A DNA stretch of 64,000 nt from Chlorobiota bacterium (GTDB taxonomy: Bacteria; Bacteroidota; Ignavibacteria; OLB7), in the NCBI GenBank assembly GCA_016710285.1, contig JADJXR010000001.1, positions 1,550,001-1,614,000 on the forward strand. The letters run 5' to 3'. Positions 7,574 through 16,876 of the stretch are shown here, piece by piece. The position numbers and the translations under genes were made by a program. Each line of letters opens with the position of its first letter. Positions within the stretch are counted from its first letter, which is position 1. The notes under the pieces are model-generated. The model worked only from the letters and a program-made list of their open reading frames with translations, did not search any database and was not told the origin of the DNA.

Positions 7574-9598
7574 TCATTTCATTGTAGGCTTAGCAGAATC
7601 TACGGGTTTCGCTGTTGATTCTGCCTTGCCCGTAGCACTAATTTCTACCGGATGGGCTTTGTTATACTCTGGCCAGAATTTCACATCTGTTTCGCCAACT
7701 TCCATCTTTACAGATTTATCGGTTCGCCCCTTCGCAACGATTTCTGCCTTTTGCGAATCAAACCACCATGTGGTAAGTATGGCTTGGAAGTCGCTAATTT
7801 TACCGATGTAGAAATCTGGATGGCCGTAACGATTCCAATAAGCAACACGAGTATATGGACCATACCATGCCAAAGCGTATTGCTTGGACTCCATAAGGAT
7901 GCTATCAAGCTCGCGTAAAATTTTCACCCGTTCGGCTTGGTCGAACGTAACTTGCTCCTTTTTCATCAACTCATCTGCACGAGCATTCTTAAATCCAGCT
8001 AAGTTGTTGGTGTTAGGCTTATCGGCAAGTTTACCCTCAAACGAGCTGATTGGATTTGGATAGAGCAGCCCACCCCAACTAATCCACGCGATAGTGAAAT
8101 TCCTTTCGTTCATCAGCTTGAAATTGGAAGGTCCATCTATGTTCCTCAATTTCAGCTCAATTCCCGCTTTGCGAAGGTCTTGCTGGACTGGGGTGATAAG
8201 CCGATCTAATCCCTCAGTAATTGCCATTTCGATTGAAAACGGTTGCCCATTCTTCACAAGGATACCTTCATTGTTCCGAGTGGTATAGCCAGCTTCTGCT
8301 AACAACTGTGCAGCCCGCTCGGGGTTATATCTGTACTTCGGATTATTTGGGTTCGCATACACTGAGTTTGGTTCATACGAATCCGTAGCGGTGTACTGAT
8401 TATACATCAGTTTCTCCAGTAATTGCTCACGGTTAAATAAGCAAATAAATGCTTCACGGATTCTTGGATCGTCAAACGGAGGTTTCCTCATATTGAAAAC
8501 AAACCCGCTAACTCCAACTGGGTTATCAGTATATACCCTGCGTTTTTGAACTATCCCTCGCTTAATCTCATCATAATCAAATTCATCTTTCCACCAACCT
8601 GCACGTGAAATCGGGTACAGATCAAGCTCACCAGCTCTAAATTTTTCTAGGGCAAGCCGTTCATCACGAACAATCAGCAACTTGATTTTATCAAAGTTGT
8701 TGACCCCTTTGTTCAACGGATCCTCCAGCCCCCACCAGTTTGCGCGGCGCGTTAGTGTGATAGATTTTTGCTTCTCAACCTCATTTGGCAGCACAATATA
8801 TGGACCTGTCCCGGGAACCATATCATATTGATATTTTTCCAAATACTGCTTGCCACTTAAGCCTCCGATAACATGCGCAGGTAGAATAGTAGTTCCACCA
8901 AAATAGAGCATGTTTTTCCAAATTTTTGTTTTTGAGCGCACGTAGAAAATGTACTTGCTCACAGCAACAGGCATCTCAAATTCACCATAAAATGAATTCG
9001 TATATGGTGATAGAATCGTCGAGTCAATTGCCAGCTTATAAGTTGCAATCACATCCTCACTGGTAACTGGATGACCATCGCTGAAACGAGCGCGAGGATC
9101 AATACGGAACCAGTACGTTTGTCCATCCTCACCTACTTTCCAGTGTGAAGCTAAGCCAGGAAGGAATTCCAAGGTTAGAGGATTAACGCCTATTAGGTTT
9201 TCGTAAACCATGCTGTTAATCATTCTGGTAGTAGATGAATTTTCATCTTTCCCATACTGGCGGAATGTTGCCGGAAACTCTCCTAAAGATATTGTCACCT
9301 GCCCGCCTTTCTTTGCGTTTGTATCAGCGATGTAGCGCATTTGTTCCGGCGTAATCGTTCCGGTCTTCCACCCACTATCCGCTGCTATTTTCTCAAAGCC
9401 GTTGCCGCCAAGTTCGGCGCTGACGCTGGGGTCCGCTCCCGGCGGAACTTTGAATTTATCTTCGGTGGTGATGGCCATTGCTGCGCCCCCTTTTGCCGGA
9501 GGTGTGTTGCCGCCGCCGCAATCGCAGCCCGCTACCGTCATTGCCATTAGGAGCAACGCTGCAAGCCATGCTCCGGTGTTCCGTGCTGTTCGCTTCAT
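7574..9598 (-). CDS. oppA: Peptide-binding lipoprotein OppA-like (SBP_bac_5)
   Basis: Extracytoplasmic binding protein of 674 residues that delivers peptides to OppBC. The N-terminus is a lipoprotein signal ending MTVAGC, so the mature protein would be acylated at Cys25. The SBP family 5 fold is recognisable from NSMVYENLIGVNP, HWKVGEDGQTYWFRIDPRARFSDG with VTSEDV, and GTGPYIV. A C-terminal tail rich in Lys, Ala and Thr follows. It is longer than usual (about 540) and closer to YejA-type proteins. The first 100 or so codons are GC-rich like the genome, whereas the rest is AT-rich like oppB and oppC, so the gene looks compositionally chimeric. It is the first gene of the operon. Confidence 0.88.
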   Translation of the reverse strand: MKRTARNTGAWLAALLLMAMTVAGCDCGGGNTPPAKGGAAMAITTEDKFKVPPGADPSVSAELGGNGFEKIAADSGWKTGTITPEQMRYIADTNAKKGGQVTISLGEFPATFRQYGKDENSSTTRMINSMVYENLIGVNPLTLEFLPGLASHWKVGEDGQTYWFRIDPRARFSDGHPVTSEDVIATYKLAIDSTILSPYTNSFYGEFEMPVAVSKYIFYVRSKTKIWKNMLYFGGTTILPAHVIGGLSGKQYLEKYQYDMVPGTGPYIVLPNEVEKQKSITLTRRANWWGLEDPLNKGVNNFDKIKLLIVRDERLALEKFRAGELDLYPISRAGWWKDEFDYDEIKRGIVQKRRVYTDNPVGVSGFVFNMRKPPFDDPRIREAFICLFNREQLLEKLMYNQYTATDSYEPNSVYANPNNPKYRYNPERAAQLLAEAGYTTRNNEGILVKNGQPFSIEMAITEGLDRLITPVQQDLRKAGIELKLRNIDGPSNFKLMNERNFTIAWISWGGLLYPNPISSFEGKLADKPNTNNLAGFKNARADELMKKEQVTFDQAERVKILRELDSILMESKQYALAWYGPYTRVAYWNRYGHPDFYIGKISDFQAILTTWWFDSQKAEIVAKGRTDKSVKMEVGETDVKFWPEYNKAHPVEISATGKAESTAKPVDSAKPTMK

Positions 9599-9957
9599 AC
9601 CTGGTATCCCAAAAGATTGGTTCGAGTTGTCTGTCTGCTGTCAGATTGTTGAGATGCTTTCTGCTACCTGAGAAACGGATCTGATTCCGTGGGAAGGAGA
9701 GGCCCCCTGGCCATTGCGGTACTCCGTTTATTGCCAAACCAACCTAACGGCTGATTGCTGATAAACGGAGGCTCAATATAACGAAGTCGGGCACACATAC
9801 ACACGCCCGAAAAGAAACTACGGAGGGGAAATTGCGAACGGAATCCCCCATTCGCGATTGCTGTGACCAAGTTGCAGGCGTTGCGAAGATCGCAAGATCG
9901 GAGAAGCCCCCCCCATTGCCTTTCAAGTTGCCTTGCAAACCAGCCCGCAAATAATAC
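9599..9957. other. Intergenic stretch upstream of oppA
   Basis: No convincing gene on either strand. It should hold the opp promoter, since oppA starts at 9598 with a short CCAGGT ahead of its ATG, but I cannot pick a promoter with confidence. Confidence 0.5.
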
Positions 9958-9986
9958 TGCCGCCGCAAGGTACGCCTGCGGCGGCA
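9958..9986 (-). terminator. Probable terminator of the aldehyde dehydrogenase gene
   Basis: A 10-bp GC-rich perfect stem (TGCCGCCGCA with its complement) with a 9-base loop lies 51 bp past the dehydrogenase stop. On the minus strand it is followed by a weak T-containing run (GTATTATTTG). Confidence 0.6.
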
Positions 9987-10037
9987 GCAAATCCATTCCC
10001 TTCCCAGCTATGTTGCACCCGATTTGGCTGGCCCGGC

Positions 10038-11522
10038 TTAGTAGTTATCAATCTGCGCACGCTGCAGCGATCCGCTGTAATCAATATAGACCGTCTTCCA
10101 TTCGGTGAAGATGTCGAACACGGTCCAGCCGCCTTCGCGATGCCCGTTGCCGGTCCCTTTTACCCCACCAAACGGCATGTGCGCCTCGGCTCCGATGGTT
10201 GGCACGTTGATGTAGGTGATCCCCGCCTCAATATCCCGCACCGCACGGAAGGCATCGTTGACGTTCGAGGTGTAGAGGCTGGAGGAAAGGCCGTACGGGG
10301 TGTCGTTCAAAATCTCGATGGCATCGGTCAGGTCCCGCGCTTTCAGCACCGAAAGGACCGGGCCGAAAATCTCCTCCCGGGCAATCCGCATGTTCCGGTC
10401 AACATTGATAAAGATGGTGGGGTGGAAGAAGCAGCCGCGTGCCAACTCACCCTCATCGGCAACGTCGCCACCAAGCACGCACAACGCGCCTTCCTCGCGA
10501 CCAATGCGGGCGTACTCCTGCACCCGTCCCAGCTGCTTCTGATTGATCACCGGCCCAACGTCCGTCCCTTCTTCCAGCCCCGGCCCCAACCGCAGCTTGG
10601 AGGCACGGGTGATAAGGCGATTGATGAAATCATCGTAAATCGCCTCGTGAAGGATTAACCGGCTGGTGGCGGTGCACCGCTGCCCGGTGGTCCCAAATGC
10701 CCCCCACACAACGCCATCCAATGCCAAGTCCAAATCGGCATCGGGCATCACAATCTGGGCGTTTTTCCCACCCATTTCCAACGAGACTTTTTTGTTGAGA
10801 GCTCCGGCGCGTGCGGCGATTTCGGCTCCAACCTGGGTGGACCCGGTGAAGCCAACCACCTTGATGGATGGATGCTCCACAATGGCCGCGCCACACTCGG
10901 CCCCGCCATGGACCACGTTGAACACACCATCGGGAAGCCCCGCTTCTTGCAGGACTTCGGCCAACAGATTGCCGGAGTGGGGCGCGTCCTCCGATGGCTT
11001 ATAGACCACGGTGTTGCCGCACGCAAGGGCCGGGAAAATCTTCCAGCTTGGAACCGCCATTGGGAAATTCCACGCGGTGATGATCCCGCAGACCCCAATC
11101 GGCATTCGGAACGACAAGTTCATTTTGTCCGGAAGCTCGCTGGGGGTGTTGTAGCCGAACAACCGGCGGGTTTCGGTGGCGGAGTAGTAGGCGGTGTCAA
11201 TCGCTTCCTGAACATCCCCTTTCGTCTCGAACACCGGCTTCCCCATTTCGCGGGTCATGGCGCGTGCAAGCTCCTCCTTCCGCTCGGCCAGAAGATCCCC
11301 GGCGCGGCGCAGGATGTCGCCACGTTTTGGCGCGGGGGTCATCCGCCATGTTTTGTAGGCTTCGTTGGCGGCGTGCGCGGCGGCGGCCACGTCGGCCTGG
11401 GCACTTAGCGGGAACGTGCCGATCACGTCGTCAAGATTAGCGGGATTGTGGTTCTGGAAGGTTTGCCCTTGCTGGGCATCAACCCAACGGCCATTGATGA
11501 AATTGCGAAACGATTCAGCCAT
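10038..11522 (-). CDS. NAD(P)-dependent aldehyde dehydrogenase
   Basis: Oxidises an aldehyde to the acid. The 494 residues carry the ALDH hallmarks: NAD-site AWNFPMAVP, KPSEDAPHS, the coenzyme loop GFTGSTQVG, the general-base Glu in LEMGGKN, the nucleophile Cys in TTGQRCTATSR and EIFGPVLSV. The C-terminal PFGGVKGTGNGHREGG and TEWKTVYIDYSG segments mark a subgroup related to ALDH7-type semialdehyde dehydrogenases, but the substrate cannot be read from sequence. The start at 11522 is chosen because MAESFRNFINGRW matches the normal family start; an in-frame ATG 20 codons upstream is possible. It is a single gene with its own terminator, just upstream of the opp operon. Confidence 0.9.
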   Translation of the reverse strand: MAESFRNFINGRWVDAQQGQTFQNHNPANLDDVIGTFPLSAQADVAAAAHAANEAYKTWRMTPAPKRGDILRRAGDLLAERKEELARAMTREMGKPVFETKGDVQEAIDTAYYSATETRRLFGYNTPSELPDKMNLSFRMPIGVCGIITAWNFPMAVPSWKIFPALACGNTVVYKPSEDAPHSGNLLAEVLQEAGLPDGVFNVVHGGAECGAAIVEHPSIKVVGFTGSTQVGAEIAARAGALNKKVSLEMGGKNAQIVMPDADLDLALDGVVWGAFGTTGQRCTATSRLILHEAIYDDFINRLITRASKLRLGPGLEEGTDVGPVINQKQLGRVQEYARIGREEGALCVLGGDVADEGELARGCFFHPTIFINVDRNMRIAREEIFGPVLSVLKARDLTDAIEILNDTPYGLSSSLYTSNVNDAFRAVRDIEAGITYINVPTIGAEAHMPFGGVKGTGNGHREGGWTVFDIFTEWKTVYIDYSGSLQRAQIDNY

Positions 11523-11707
11523 GTTCCTGTGCTCGTTGATTTGGTGAATTGATAGATCTGTTGCTGCGGAAACGGGGGGCAAAATAGCACTCCCCGAAGG
11601 AAGCCGATGGTTTGGAAGGGTTACGAACAGGATAGCCGTTGCGCCATTGAATCACGGAGCAGGCAGGCGTATTTTTGAACATCTATCCATCATACCGCCT
11701 ACCCACC

Positions 11708-12127
11708 ATGCCGCTATCCAAACGGATGCCCGCCGCCGCCCGCCAGCTGGAATCAAAAAGAACGGGAACCTTCGATGACCTTCTGCGGCAGCGTCCGCCG
11801 GAGCTTCAGGAGATTGCCTTGCGGCTGCGCGCATTGGTGTGGGCAGCTTTCCCCAAGTCCCAGGAAACCATCTGGCCAACCGGGTGGCGAATGGCACTTT
11901 ACAAGGAGCACGCCGAAACGTGCGGCATCCAAGTCAACAACGGATACTGCAACCTCTATTTTATGCGTGGTGCCGAACTTCCCGACCCTGATGGATTGCT
12001 GGTCGGGACCGGAAAAAAGATTCGCCACGTGAAAGTCCGCTCGATAGAAGAATTGGAGCAGCTATCGCCTTTGCTGAAAAAACTTCTGCGCCAGGCGAAG
12101 AAATTGGCAAAAGGGAAGGAGGGATAG
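11708..12127 (+). CDS. DUF1801 (YdhG-like) protein
   Basis: A 139-residue soluble protein. It opens with a helical segment (FDDLLRQRPPELQEIALRLRALV), followed by the DUF1801 core with ETIWPTGWRMALYKE, CGIQVNNGYCNLYFMRG and a Lys-rich C-terminal helix that ends KKLLRQAKKLAKG. Family members include the Bacillus frataxin-like iron chaperone, but most are uncharacterised, so no function is claimed. Start chosen at MPLSKRMPAA; an in-frame ATG 11 codons upstream (11675) is an alternative. Confidence 0.7.
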   Translation: MPLSKRMPAAARQLESKRTGTFDDLLRQRPPELQEIALRLRALVWAAFPKSQETIWPTGWRMALYKEHAETCGIQVNNGYCNLYFMRGAELPDPDGLLVGTGKKIRHVKVRSIEELEQLSPLLKKLLRQAKKLAKGKEG

Positions 12128-12222
12128 GTAAGAGCCGACTGAGGTTGGGGTGGATTGGGGTGGGGTGGCATCGCCTCACCACCGTCGCGCCCCCCCCTGC
12201 TTCGCCCTGGCGGGCTGCGCGT

Positions 12223-12410
12223 CCCCCCAATGCTGGGGGGAAAAGGGTTTCTAGAAAGATTCGTTTCTCACGGTTGTCCCGGTCATCCTCTGCCAGCCCC
12301 TCCCCCAAAATTGGGGGAGGCGGGGAGGGGGCTGCTGCGATGGCGGGTTAGTAGGTTCCACCGTTTCCGGTATCACCCCCACCCAACCTTCCACCGCTGG
12401 GGGGTGGAGG
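12223..12410. repeat. Cluster of GC-rich palindromes upstream of the symporter gene
   Basis: Three G/C-tract inverted repeats lie close together. These are CCCCCCA...TGGGGGG at 12223-12240, CCTCCCCCAA-AA-TTGGGGGAGG at 12299-12320 (10-bp perfect arms) and CACCCCC...GGGGGTG at 12374-12406. The 12128-12562 gap holds no convincing gene. The set resembles interspersed palindromic repeats; a transcript through it would be highly structured. Confidence 0.6.
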
Positions 12411-12562
12411 GTTTTCGCAGCGGATGCTTCGGATTCGGGAGCTGGTTGCCGCACCCGCCGCTTCTGCAATCTTCCTTCCTTGCTTCCCACTTCCATCCAT
12501 TTTCGTCATCTTGGTGCTGGCATTTCTTCCCTCTCCCATCTTTTTATCCTTTCCCTTCCGAT

Positions 12563-13927
12563 ATGCCAAACAACTACGAGCGCGAACTGACAACCGACCT
12601 GAACGACCAAACCCCCGACAAACCGCGTGGAATGGCCTTGCACAACCGCATCCTGATTGGGCTTGCAATCGGCGTGGCGGCGGGGCTTGCGGCCAACGGC
12701 ATCTGGGGCGACGAGCATCCGGCCATTGAGTGGGTTATCGCCAACATTACCGACCCAGTTGGCAAGCTGTTTCTGCGGCTGTTGATGATGATTGTGATTC
12801 CGTTGGTCTTCAGCTCGCTGGTGGTTGGGGTGGCGGGCGTTGGGGAGATACGGAAGTTGGGGCGCGTGGCGGTGAAATCGTTTGCCTACACCATCGCCAT
12901 CTCCGCAATCTCGGTAGTGATTGGGCTGACGCTGGCAAACACCATTGAACCTGGGAAGAAGGTGGACCCCGTGGTGGCCGAAAAAATGCGGGAGAAGTTC
13001 GGGGGGGATGCCACCAAACGGGTGGAGACCGCACAGAAAGATGCTTCCGCCAGCGACACCCCCCTGATGACTGTCGTGAAAACGATTGTCCCGGTCAACC
13101 CGCTGATGTCCATGTCCAGCGACCCTCCGAATATGCTCCACTTGATGTTCTTCGCGCTGGTGATTGGGATGGCTGCAACGCTTCTGCCCCGCCGCGTTGC
13201 CGACCCCTTCATCGGCGCGGTGGATGGGCTGTATCACATCACCGCAAAGCTGGTGGATTTGATTATGCGATTTGCCCCCTATGCCGTGGCGGCGTTGCTG
13301 TTCACCAATCTTGCCAGGTTCGGGGTGGACCTGATGGTGGCCCTGGGGTGGTTTGTGGTGGTGGTGCTGGCGGGATTGTCGTTGCATATGTTCGGGGTCT
13401 ATTCCCTTTCCCTTATCCTCCTCTCAAAACTGAACCCGATTGAGTTTTTCCGGCGGGTGAAGATGGTGATTCTGACGGCGTTCTCCACCAGCAGCAGCAA
13501 CGCCACGCTGCCGACGGCAATCCGGGTGAGCGAGGAGAACCTGGGCGCGCCGCGCGAAATCAACAGCTTTGTGCTGACGGTGGGGGCAACCGCCAACCAA
13601 AACGGGACGGCACTCTACGAAGGGGTAACAGTGCTGTTCCTTGCGCAGCTTGCCGGGGTGGACCTGACGCTGGGGCAGCAACTGATGGTGGTCTATCTGG
13701 CAATTCTTGGGGGGATTGGGACTGCGGGCGTTCCCTCCGGCTCCATTCCGTTTATCATTGGGGTGCTGGCAACCGTCGGGGGGGAGCCAACGCTGATCGC
13801 GATTATCCTTGGGGTGGACCGCGTGCTGGATATGTGCCGCACCACTCTGAACGTGGTGGGGGACCTCACCGCCGTCACCTACGTGGCTCACTCGGAAGGC
13901 TATGTTGTAATGAAGCAGGAAGGATAA
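12563..13927 (+). CDS. Dicarboxylate/amino acid:cation symporter (DAACS family)
   Basis: A 454-residue secondary transporter that imports C4-dicarboxylates or acidic amino acids with Na+ or H+. It has eight predicted helices plus the two re-entrant hairpins. The diagnostic motifs are TSSSNATLPTA (hairpin 1), GATANQNGTALYEG (helix 7), GVPSGSIPFIIG (hairpin 2) and DRVLDMCRTTLNVVGD (helix 8). The helix-7 motif is NQNGT where archaeal and eukaryotic homologues have NMDGT, replacing the Asp that coordinates sodium. Start at MPNNYERE, because the upstream in-frame codons lie in the GC-palindrome cluster and do not look coding. It converges with tonB, the stop codons being only 6 bp apart. Confidence 0.88.
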   Translation: MPNNYERELTTDLNDQTPDKPRGMALHNRILIGLAIGVAAGLAANGIWGDEHPAIEWVIANITDPVGKLFLRLLMMIVIPLVFSSLVVGVAGVGEIRKLGRVAVKSFAYTIAISAISVVIGLTLANTIEPGKKVDPVVAEKMREKFGGDATKRVETAQKDASASDTPLMTVVKTIVPVNPLMSMSSDPPNMLHLMFFALVIGMAATLLPRRVADPFIGAVDGLYHITAKLVDLIMRFAPYAVAALLFTNLARFGVDLMVALGWFVVVVLAGLSLHMFGVYSLSLILLSKLNPIEFFRRVKMVILTAFSTSSSNATLPTAIRVSEENLGAPREINSFVLTVGATANQNGTALYEGVTVLFLAQLAGVDLTLGQQLMVVYLAILGGIGTAGVPSGSIPFIIGVLATVGGEPTLIAIILGVDRVLDMCRTTLNVVGDLTAVTYVAHSEGYVVMKQEG

Positions 13928-13933
13928 CCGCGA

Positions 13934-14725
13934 TTACTTCAGTTTGAAGGTGTAGGTGATGGTCCCTTGCTGGGGAACTTGCGGCGCGTTTGGGGGAAGC
14001 GCCCTGGCGCGCGCCTTCCGCAGCCCCGCCGTGGCAGCGTTTACCAGCGATGCCGCCGCGCGGCGCACCGGTTGGATGTTCGTCACGCTGCCGTCTGGCA
14101 TCACCGTAAACCGGAGCACAACAACGCCGCTAACATCTTCTTCATCGGGGTAGCGGGCGCTGGGTGAGGTAAGCCAGCCGCGCGTGCCAAGCCCCGCAAC
14201 GGAGTAGCCGCTGGTGCTTCCGCCGCTTCCCCCCGCGGGCGTTGTCCCCGTTCCGTCCGGGCGCTGCCCCCCTTGTGTTCCCGATGGTGAGGAAGGGGAG
14301 GCTTGCGAGTTTGTGTTGGTTGTTGCTGGCGCGGTGTTCGGCTTTGTTGGCTTTGCCGTTGTTGCCGGAATCGTCTCACGCGAGGGGGTGTTCGTGGTTT
14401 TCGGGACCTCCACTTTTTGCGGGTCCGTTTTTGGCTGCGTTGTTGTTTCCGGTTTTTGGGTTGTTGTTGCTTGCTGCGGCTTCGGTTGCGGCACCGGGGT
14501 TCCGCGCATTGCCGGGCCGGCGGGTGCGTCCACGTTTGGCGCGCCGCCGCTTCCGCCCCATTCTATTTCAGTCAGTTCTTCCGGAGGTTTTGTTGGGGAG
14601 GCACATTGGGTAAACACCATCACCAGCAGCACCGCAACGTGGAGCGTCACAGTGGTGGCCATCGCAGCCCGGCGGTTCCGTTCCTGCGCAATTTTTTCCG
14701 GGATCTTCAGGTTGAATTCTGCCAT
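13934..14725 (-). CDS. tonB: TonB-family energy transducer
   Basis: Links inner-membrane proton motive force to outer-membrane TonB-dependent receptors. The 263 residues have a short cytoplasmic N-terminus, a single membrane anchor (ATTVTLHVAVLLVMVFTQC, about residues 22-40), a long Pro/Thr/Gln/Ser-rich periplasmic linker (about 60-170) and a C-terminal TonB domain with RYPDEEDVSGVVVLRFTVMPDGSVTNI and a strand ending ITYTFKLK. No exbB or exbD genes are in the window. The SusC receptor about 4 kb away on the same strand is a plausible client. Confidence 0.85.
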   Translation of the reverse strand: MAEFNLKIPEKIAQERNRRAAMATTVTLHVAVLLVMVFTQCASPTKPPEELTEIEWGGSGGAPNVDAPAGPAMRGTPVPQPKPQQATTTQKPETTTQPKTDPQKVEVPKTTNTPSRETIPATTAKPTKPNTAPATTNTNSQASPSSPSGTQGGQRPDGTGTTPAGGSGGSTSGYSVAGLGTRGWLTSPSARYPDEEDVSGVVVLRFTVMPDGSVTNIQPVRRAAASLVNAATAGLRKARARALPPNAPQVPQQGTITYTFKLK

Positions 14726-14814
14726 GCCAAAAATCGGTTATCGGTTACGGAGAATCGGAGCCAGGCGATCCGCAGCGAACGTTTCTGCAAGCGTCCCTGC
14801 GGGCATTTCTTGCA

Positions 14815-15654
14815 TCACCCCTCTGCTTGCCGTATCACCTCTTCAATAATCGTTGTCATCTTCGGTTCGGCGCTGTTGGCGGCGGCAATAATCTCGGCAA
14901 TATTCACCGGCGCAAGGTTGTCGGGGAAGCACTCATCGGTGACGATCGAGATGCCAAAAACCTCCATCGCCATGTGGCGTGCGGCAATCACTTCCGGGAC
15001 GGTGCTCATCCCAACAACGTCGGCCCCGATTGTCCGGAGGAATCGGTACTCGGCACGGGTTTCCAGGTTTGGCCCCGGCACCGCCACATAGACTCCTTTC
15101 TGCAGTTTGATTTTTTCCTGCAAGGCCACCTGTTCGGCAATCGCAATCAGCCTGTGGCTGTAGGGTTCGGACATATCGGGGAACCGCGGGCCCAGGGTGT
15201 CGTCGTTCGGGCCAATCAACGGGTTGTCGCCCAGCAGGTTGATATGGTCCTCCATAATCATCAGGTCGCCACGGCGGTAGTGTGGGTTCATTCCGCCGCA
15301 AGCGTTCGAGACAAAGAGCATGGCGATTCCCAGCGACCGCATCACCCGAACGGGGAAGACGATCTGGCGCATGGTGTAGCCTTCGTAGTAGTGGAACCGC
15401 CCTTGCATTGCCACCACGTCGCGCCCCCCCAATCGCCCCAGAATCAGCCGGCCATGATGCGATTCCACCGTGGAGATTGGGAAGTGGGAGATGTCGTCGT
15501 AGCTGATGCTGGCCACCGCTTCAATCCGCTCGGCCAGGCGGCCAAGTCCGGTCCCCAAAATTATCCCAATCGTGGGCCGAAACGGAACGCCGGTTGCGTT
15601 GATCGTTTCCTGAATTGTGGCAACGGCTTGGGCTATCTGCTGGCTGTGGGTCAT
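14815..15654 (-). CDS. Purine nucleoside phosphorylase (trimeric PNP/MTAP family)
   Basis: Phosphorolytic cleavage of purine nucleosides in salvage. The roughly 279-residue product shows phosphate-site GIILGTGLGRLAE, SHHGRLILGR, SNACGGMNPHYRRGDLMIMEDHINL and the ribose/base region VPGPNLETRAEYRFL with GMSTVPEVIAARH. Human PNP has an Asn in the base pocket at a TNK motif, and this protein has TDECFPD there. An Asp is what methylthioadenosine phosphorylases use, so 6-aminopurine or MTA activity is possible. Start at 15654 gives a normal N-terminus; an in-frame ATG 26 codons upstream is an alternative. Confidence 0.85.
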   Translation of the reverse strand: MTHSQQIAQAVATIQETINATGVPFRPTIGIILGTGLGRLAERIEAVASISYDDISHFPISTVESHHGRLILGRLGGRDVVAMQGRFHYYEGYTMRQIVFPVRVMRSLGIAMLFVSNACGGMNPHYRRGDLMIMEDHINLLGDNPLIGPNDDTLGPRFPDMSEPYSHRLIAIAEQVALQEKIKLQKGVYVAVPGPNLETRAEYRFLRTIGADVVGMSTVPEVIAARHMAMEVFGISIVTDECFPDNLAPVNIAEIIAAANSAEPKMTTIIEEVIRQAEG

Positions 15655-15802
15655 CGGTGTTGCGTTGGGTTGGTCCTGTTGATTACGCTGCGCTGCCGAT
15701 TGCAGCACCCTTTGAACGATAGATGAAATCATGGCGTGCGACGCGCTGATGGATATGCCAATGGATGTTCCGGCGGCACGAATATACCGACGGGTGATCG
15801 CA

Positions 15803-16702
15803 TCAATGCAACGGGCGTTTCTTAATCATCCCCCCCTTGGTGTCGTTGATGCTGTGCTGGATCACGAAGGCATCGGGATCAATCAGGTCAATCTCCTGTT
15901 GCAGTTTCGACAACTCTAGCCGCGTCACCACTGTGAACACGATGTCAATATCCTGCTGCACGTCCCCTTGCTTACCGTATCCGCCCGCCCCACGGTACAT
16001 CGTCACGCCGCGCCCAACTTTCTCGATAATCGCAACGCGGATCGGGTCGCTGTACCGGTGCGAGATGATCGTCACCCCAACGTATTCCTCGATACCTTCA
16101 ATGATAAAATCCACGGTGCGGGAAGCCGAAAGGTAGGTCAGCATGGCGTAGAAGGCCGTCTCCAGGGTAAGCAGCAGCGCGGCGGTGCTGAAGATCAGCA
16201 CGTTCAGCACAAAGATCACATCGCCGATGGTCATGCTGGTTTTGCGGCTGATGAACAACGCCAGCACTTCGGTCCCATCAATCACCGCGCCGCCACGCAT
16301 GGAAAGCCCAATTCCGCACCCCAGAAAGAAACCGCCGAAGACGGCAATCAGCAGTTTATCGGTGGTGACAACGGGATAGGGAATCAGCAGCAAGCAGAGC
16401 GACAGCCCAGCAATCGCCAACCCAGTCTTGACCGCGAAATTGCGCCCCACCTGGAAATACCCCATGGCAATGAACGGCGCGTTCACCACGCAGATCAGCA
16501 GGGCGATATCCCACCCCGTAAGTTTGTTCAGCAGCAGCGAGATTCCGGTAACGCCGCCATCCAAAAAATTGCTTGGAAGCAAGAAGCCTTTTAACGCCAG
16601 CCCCGCGCTAAGCACCCCAAGCGCGATAAATATTCCGTTCCGCAGCAGCTGCCCGGCGCGTGGCCGCAGTGTGGAGAGTGTGGAGAGTTGGGAATCGTGC
16701 AT
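15803..16702 (-). CDS. YitT-family membrane protein (DUF161 plus DUF2179)
   Basis: A 299-residue inner-membrane protein with five or six hydrophobic segments (GIFIALGVLSAGLALKGF, ALLICVVNAPFIAMGYF, and others). The YitT signature LDGGVTGISLLLN is near residue 45 and MRGGAVIDGTEVLAL near 140. The last 90 residues form the cytoplasmic DUF2179 domain (RVAIIEKVGRGVTMYRGAGGY). The transported substrate or role of the family is not established. Start at MHDSQLST; a longer in-frame start lies 21 codons upstream. Confidence 0.85.
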   Translation of the reverse strand: MHDSQLSTLSTLRPRAGQLLRNGIFIALGVLSAGLALKGFLLPSNFLDGGVTGISLLLNKLTGWDIALLICVVNAPFIAMGYFQVGRNFAVKTGLAIAGLSLCLLLIPYPVVTTDKLLIAVFGGFFLGCGIGLSMRGGAVIDGTEVLALFISRKTSMTIGDVIFVLNVLIFSTAALLLTLETAFYAMLTYLSASRTVDFIIEGIEEYVGVTIISHRYSDPIRVAIIEKVGRGVTMYRGAGGYGKQGDVQQDIDIVFTVVTRLELSKLQQEIDLIDPDAFVIQHSINDTKGGMIKKRPLH

Positions 16703-16796
16703 GCAATAGAGTTTTTGTGGATATGGGTTTCGGTTTCCTGAAGATCGTTTTTTTTCTTGATACAACGCGCCCGCGAAGCCGAAGCAACGAACGCAA

Positions 16797-16828
16797 AGAG
16801 CCTATCTGCACCTGCGCAGATAGGCTCT
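16797..16828. terminator. Bidirectional-looking terminator downstream of susD
   Basis: A perfect 13-bp stem (AGAGCCTATCTGC) with a 6-base loop lies 49 bp after the susD stop codon. Short T-runs occur on both sides. It ends the minus-strand SusCD transcript. Confidence 0.8.
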
Positions 16829-16876
16829 TTTGCTGTTTACTCACCCCGCTTGTTCGGGGCGTGCGGCGCGGAGCCT

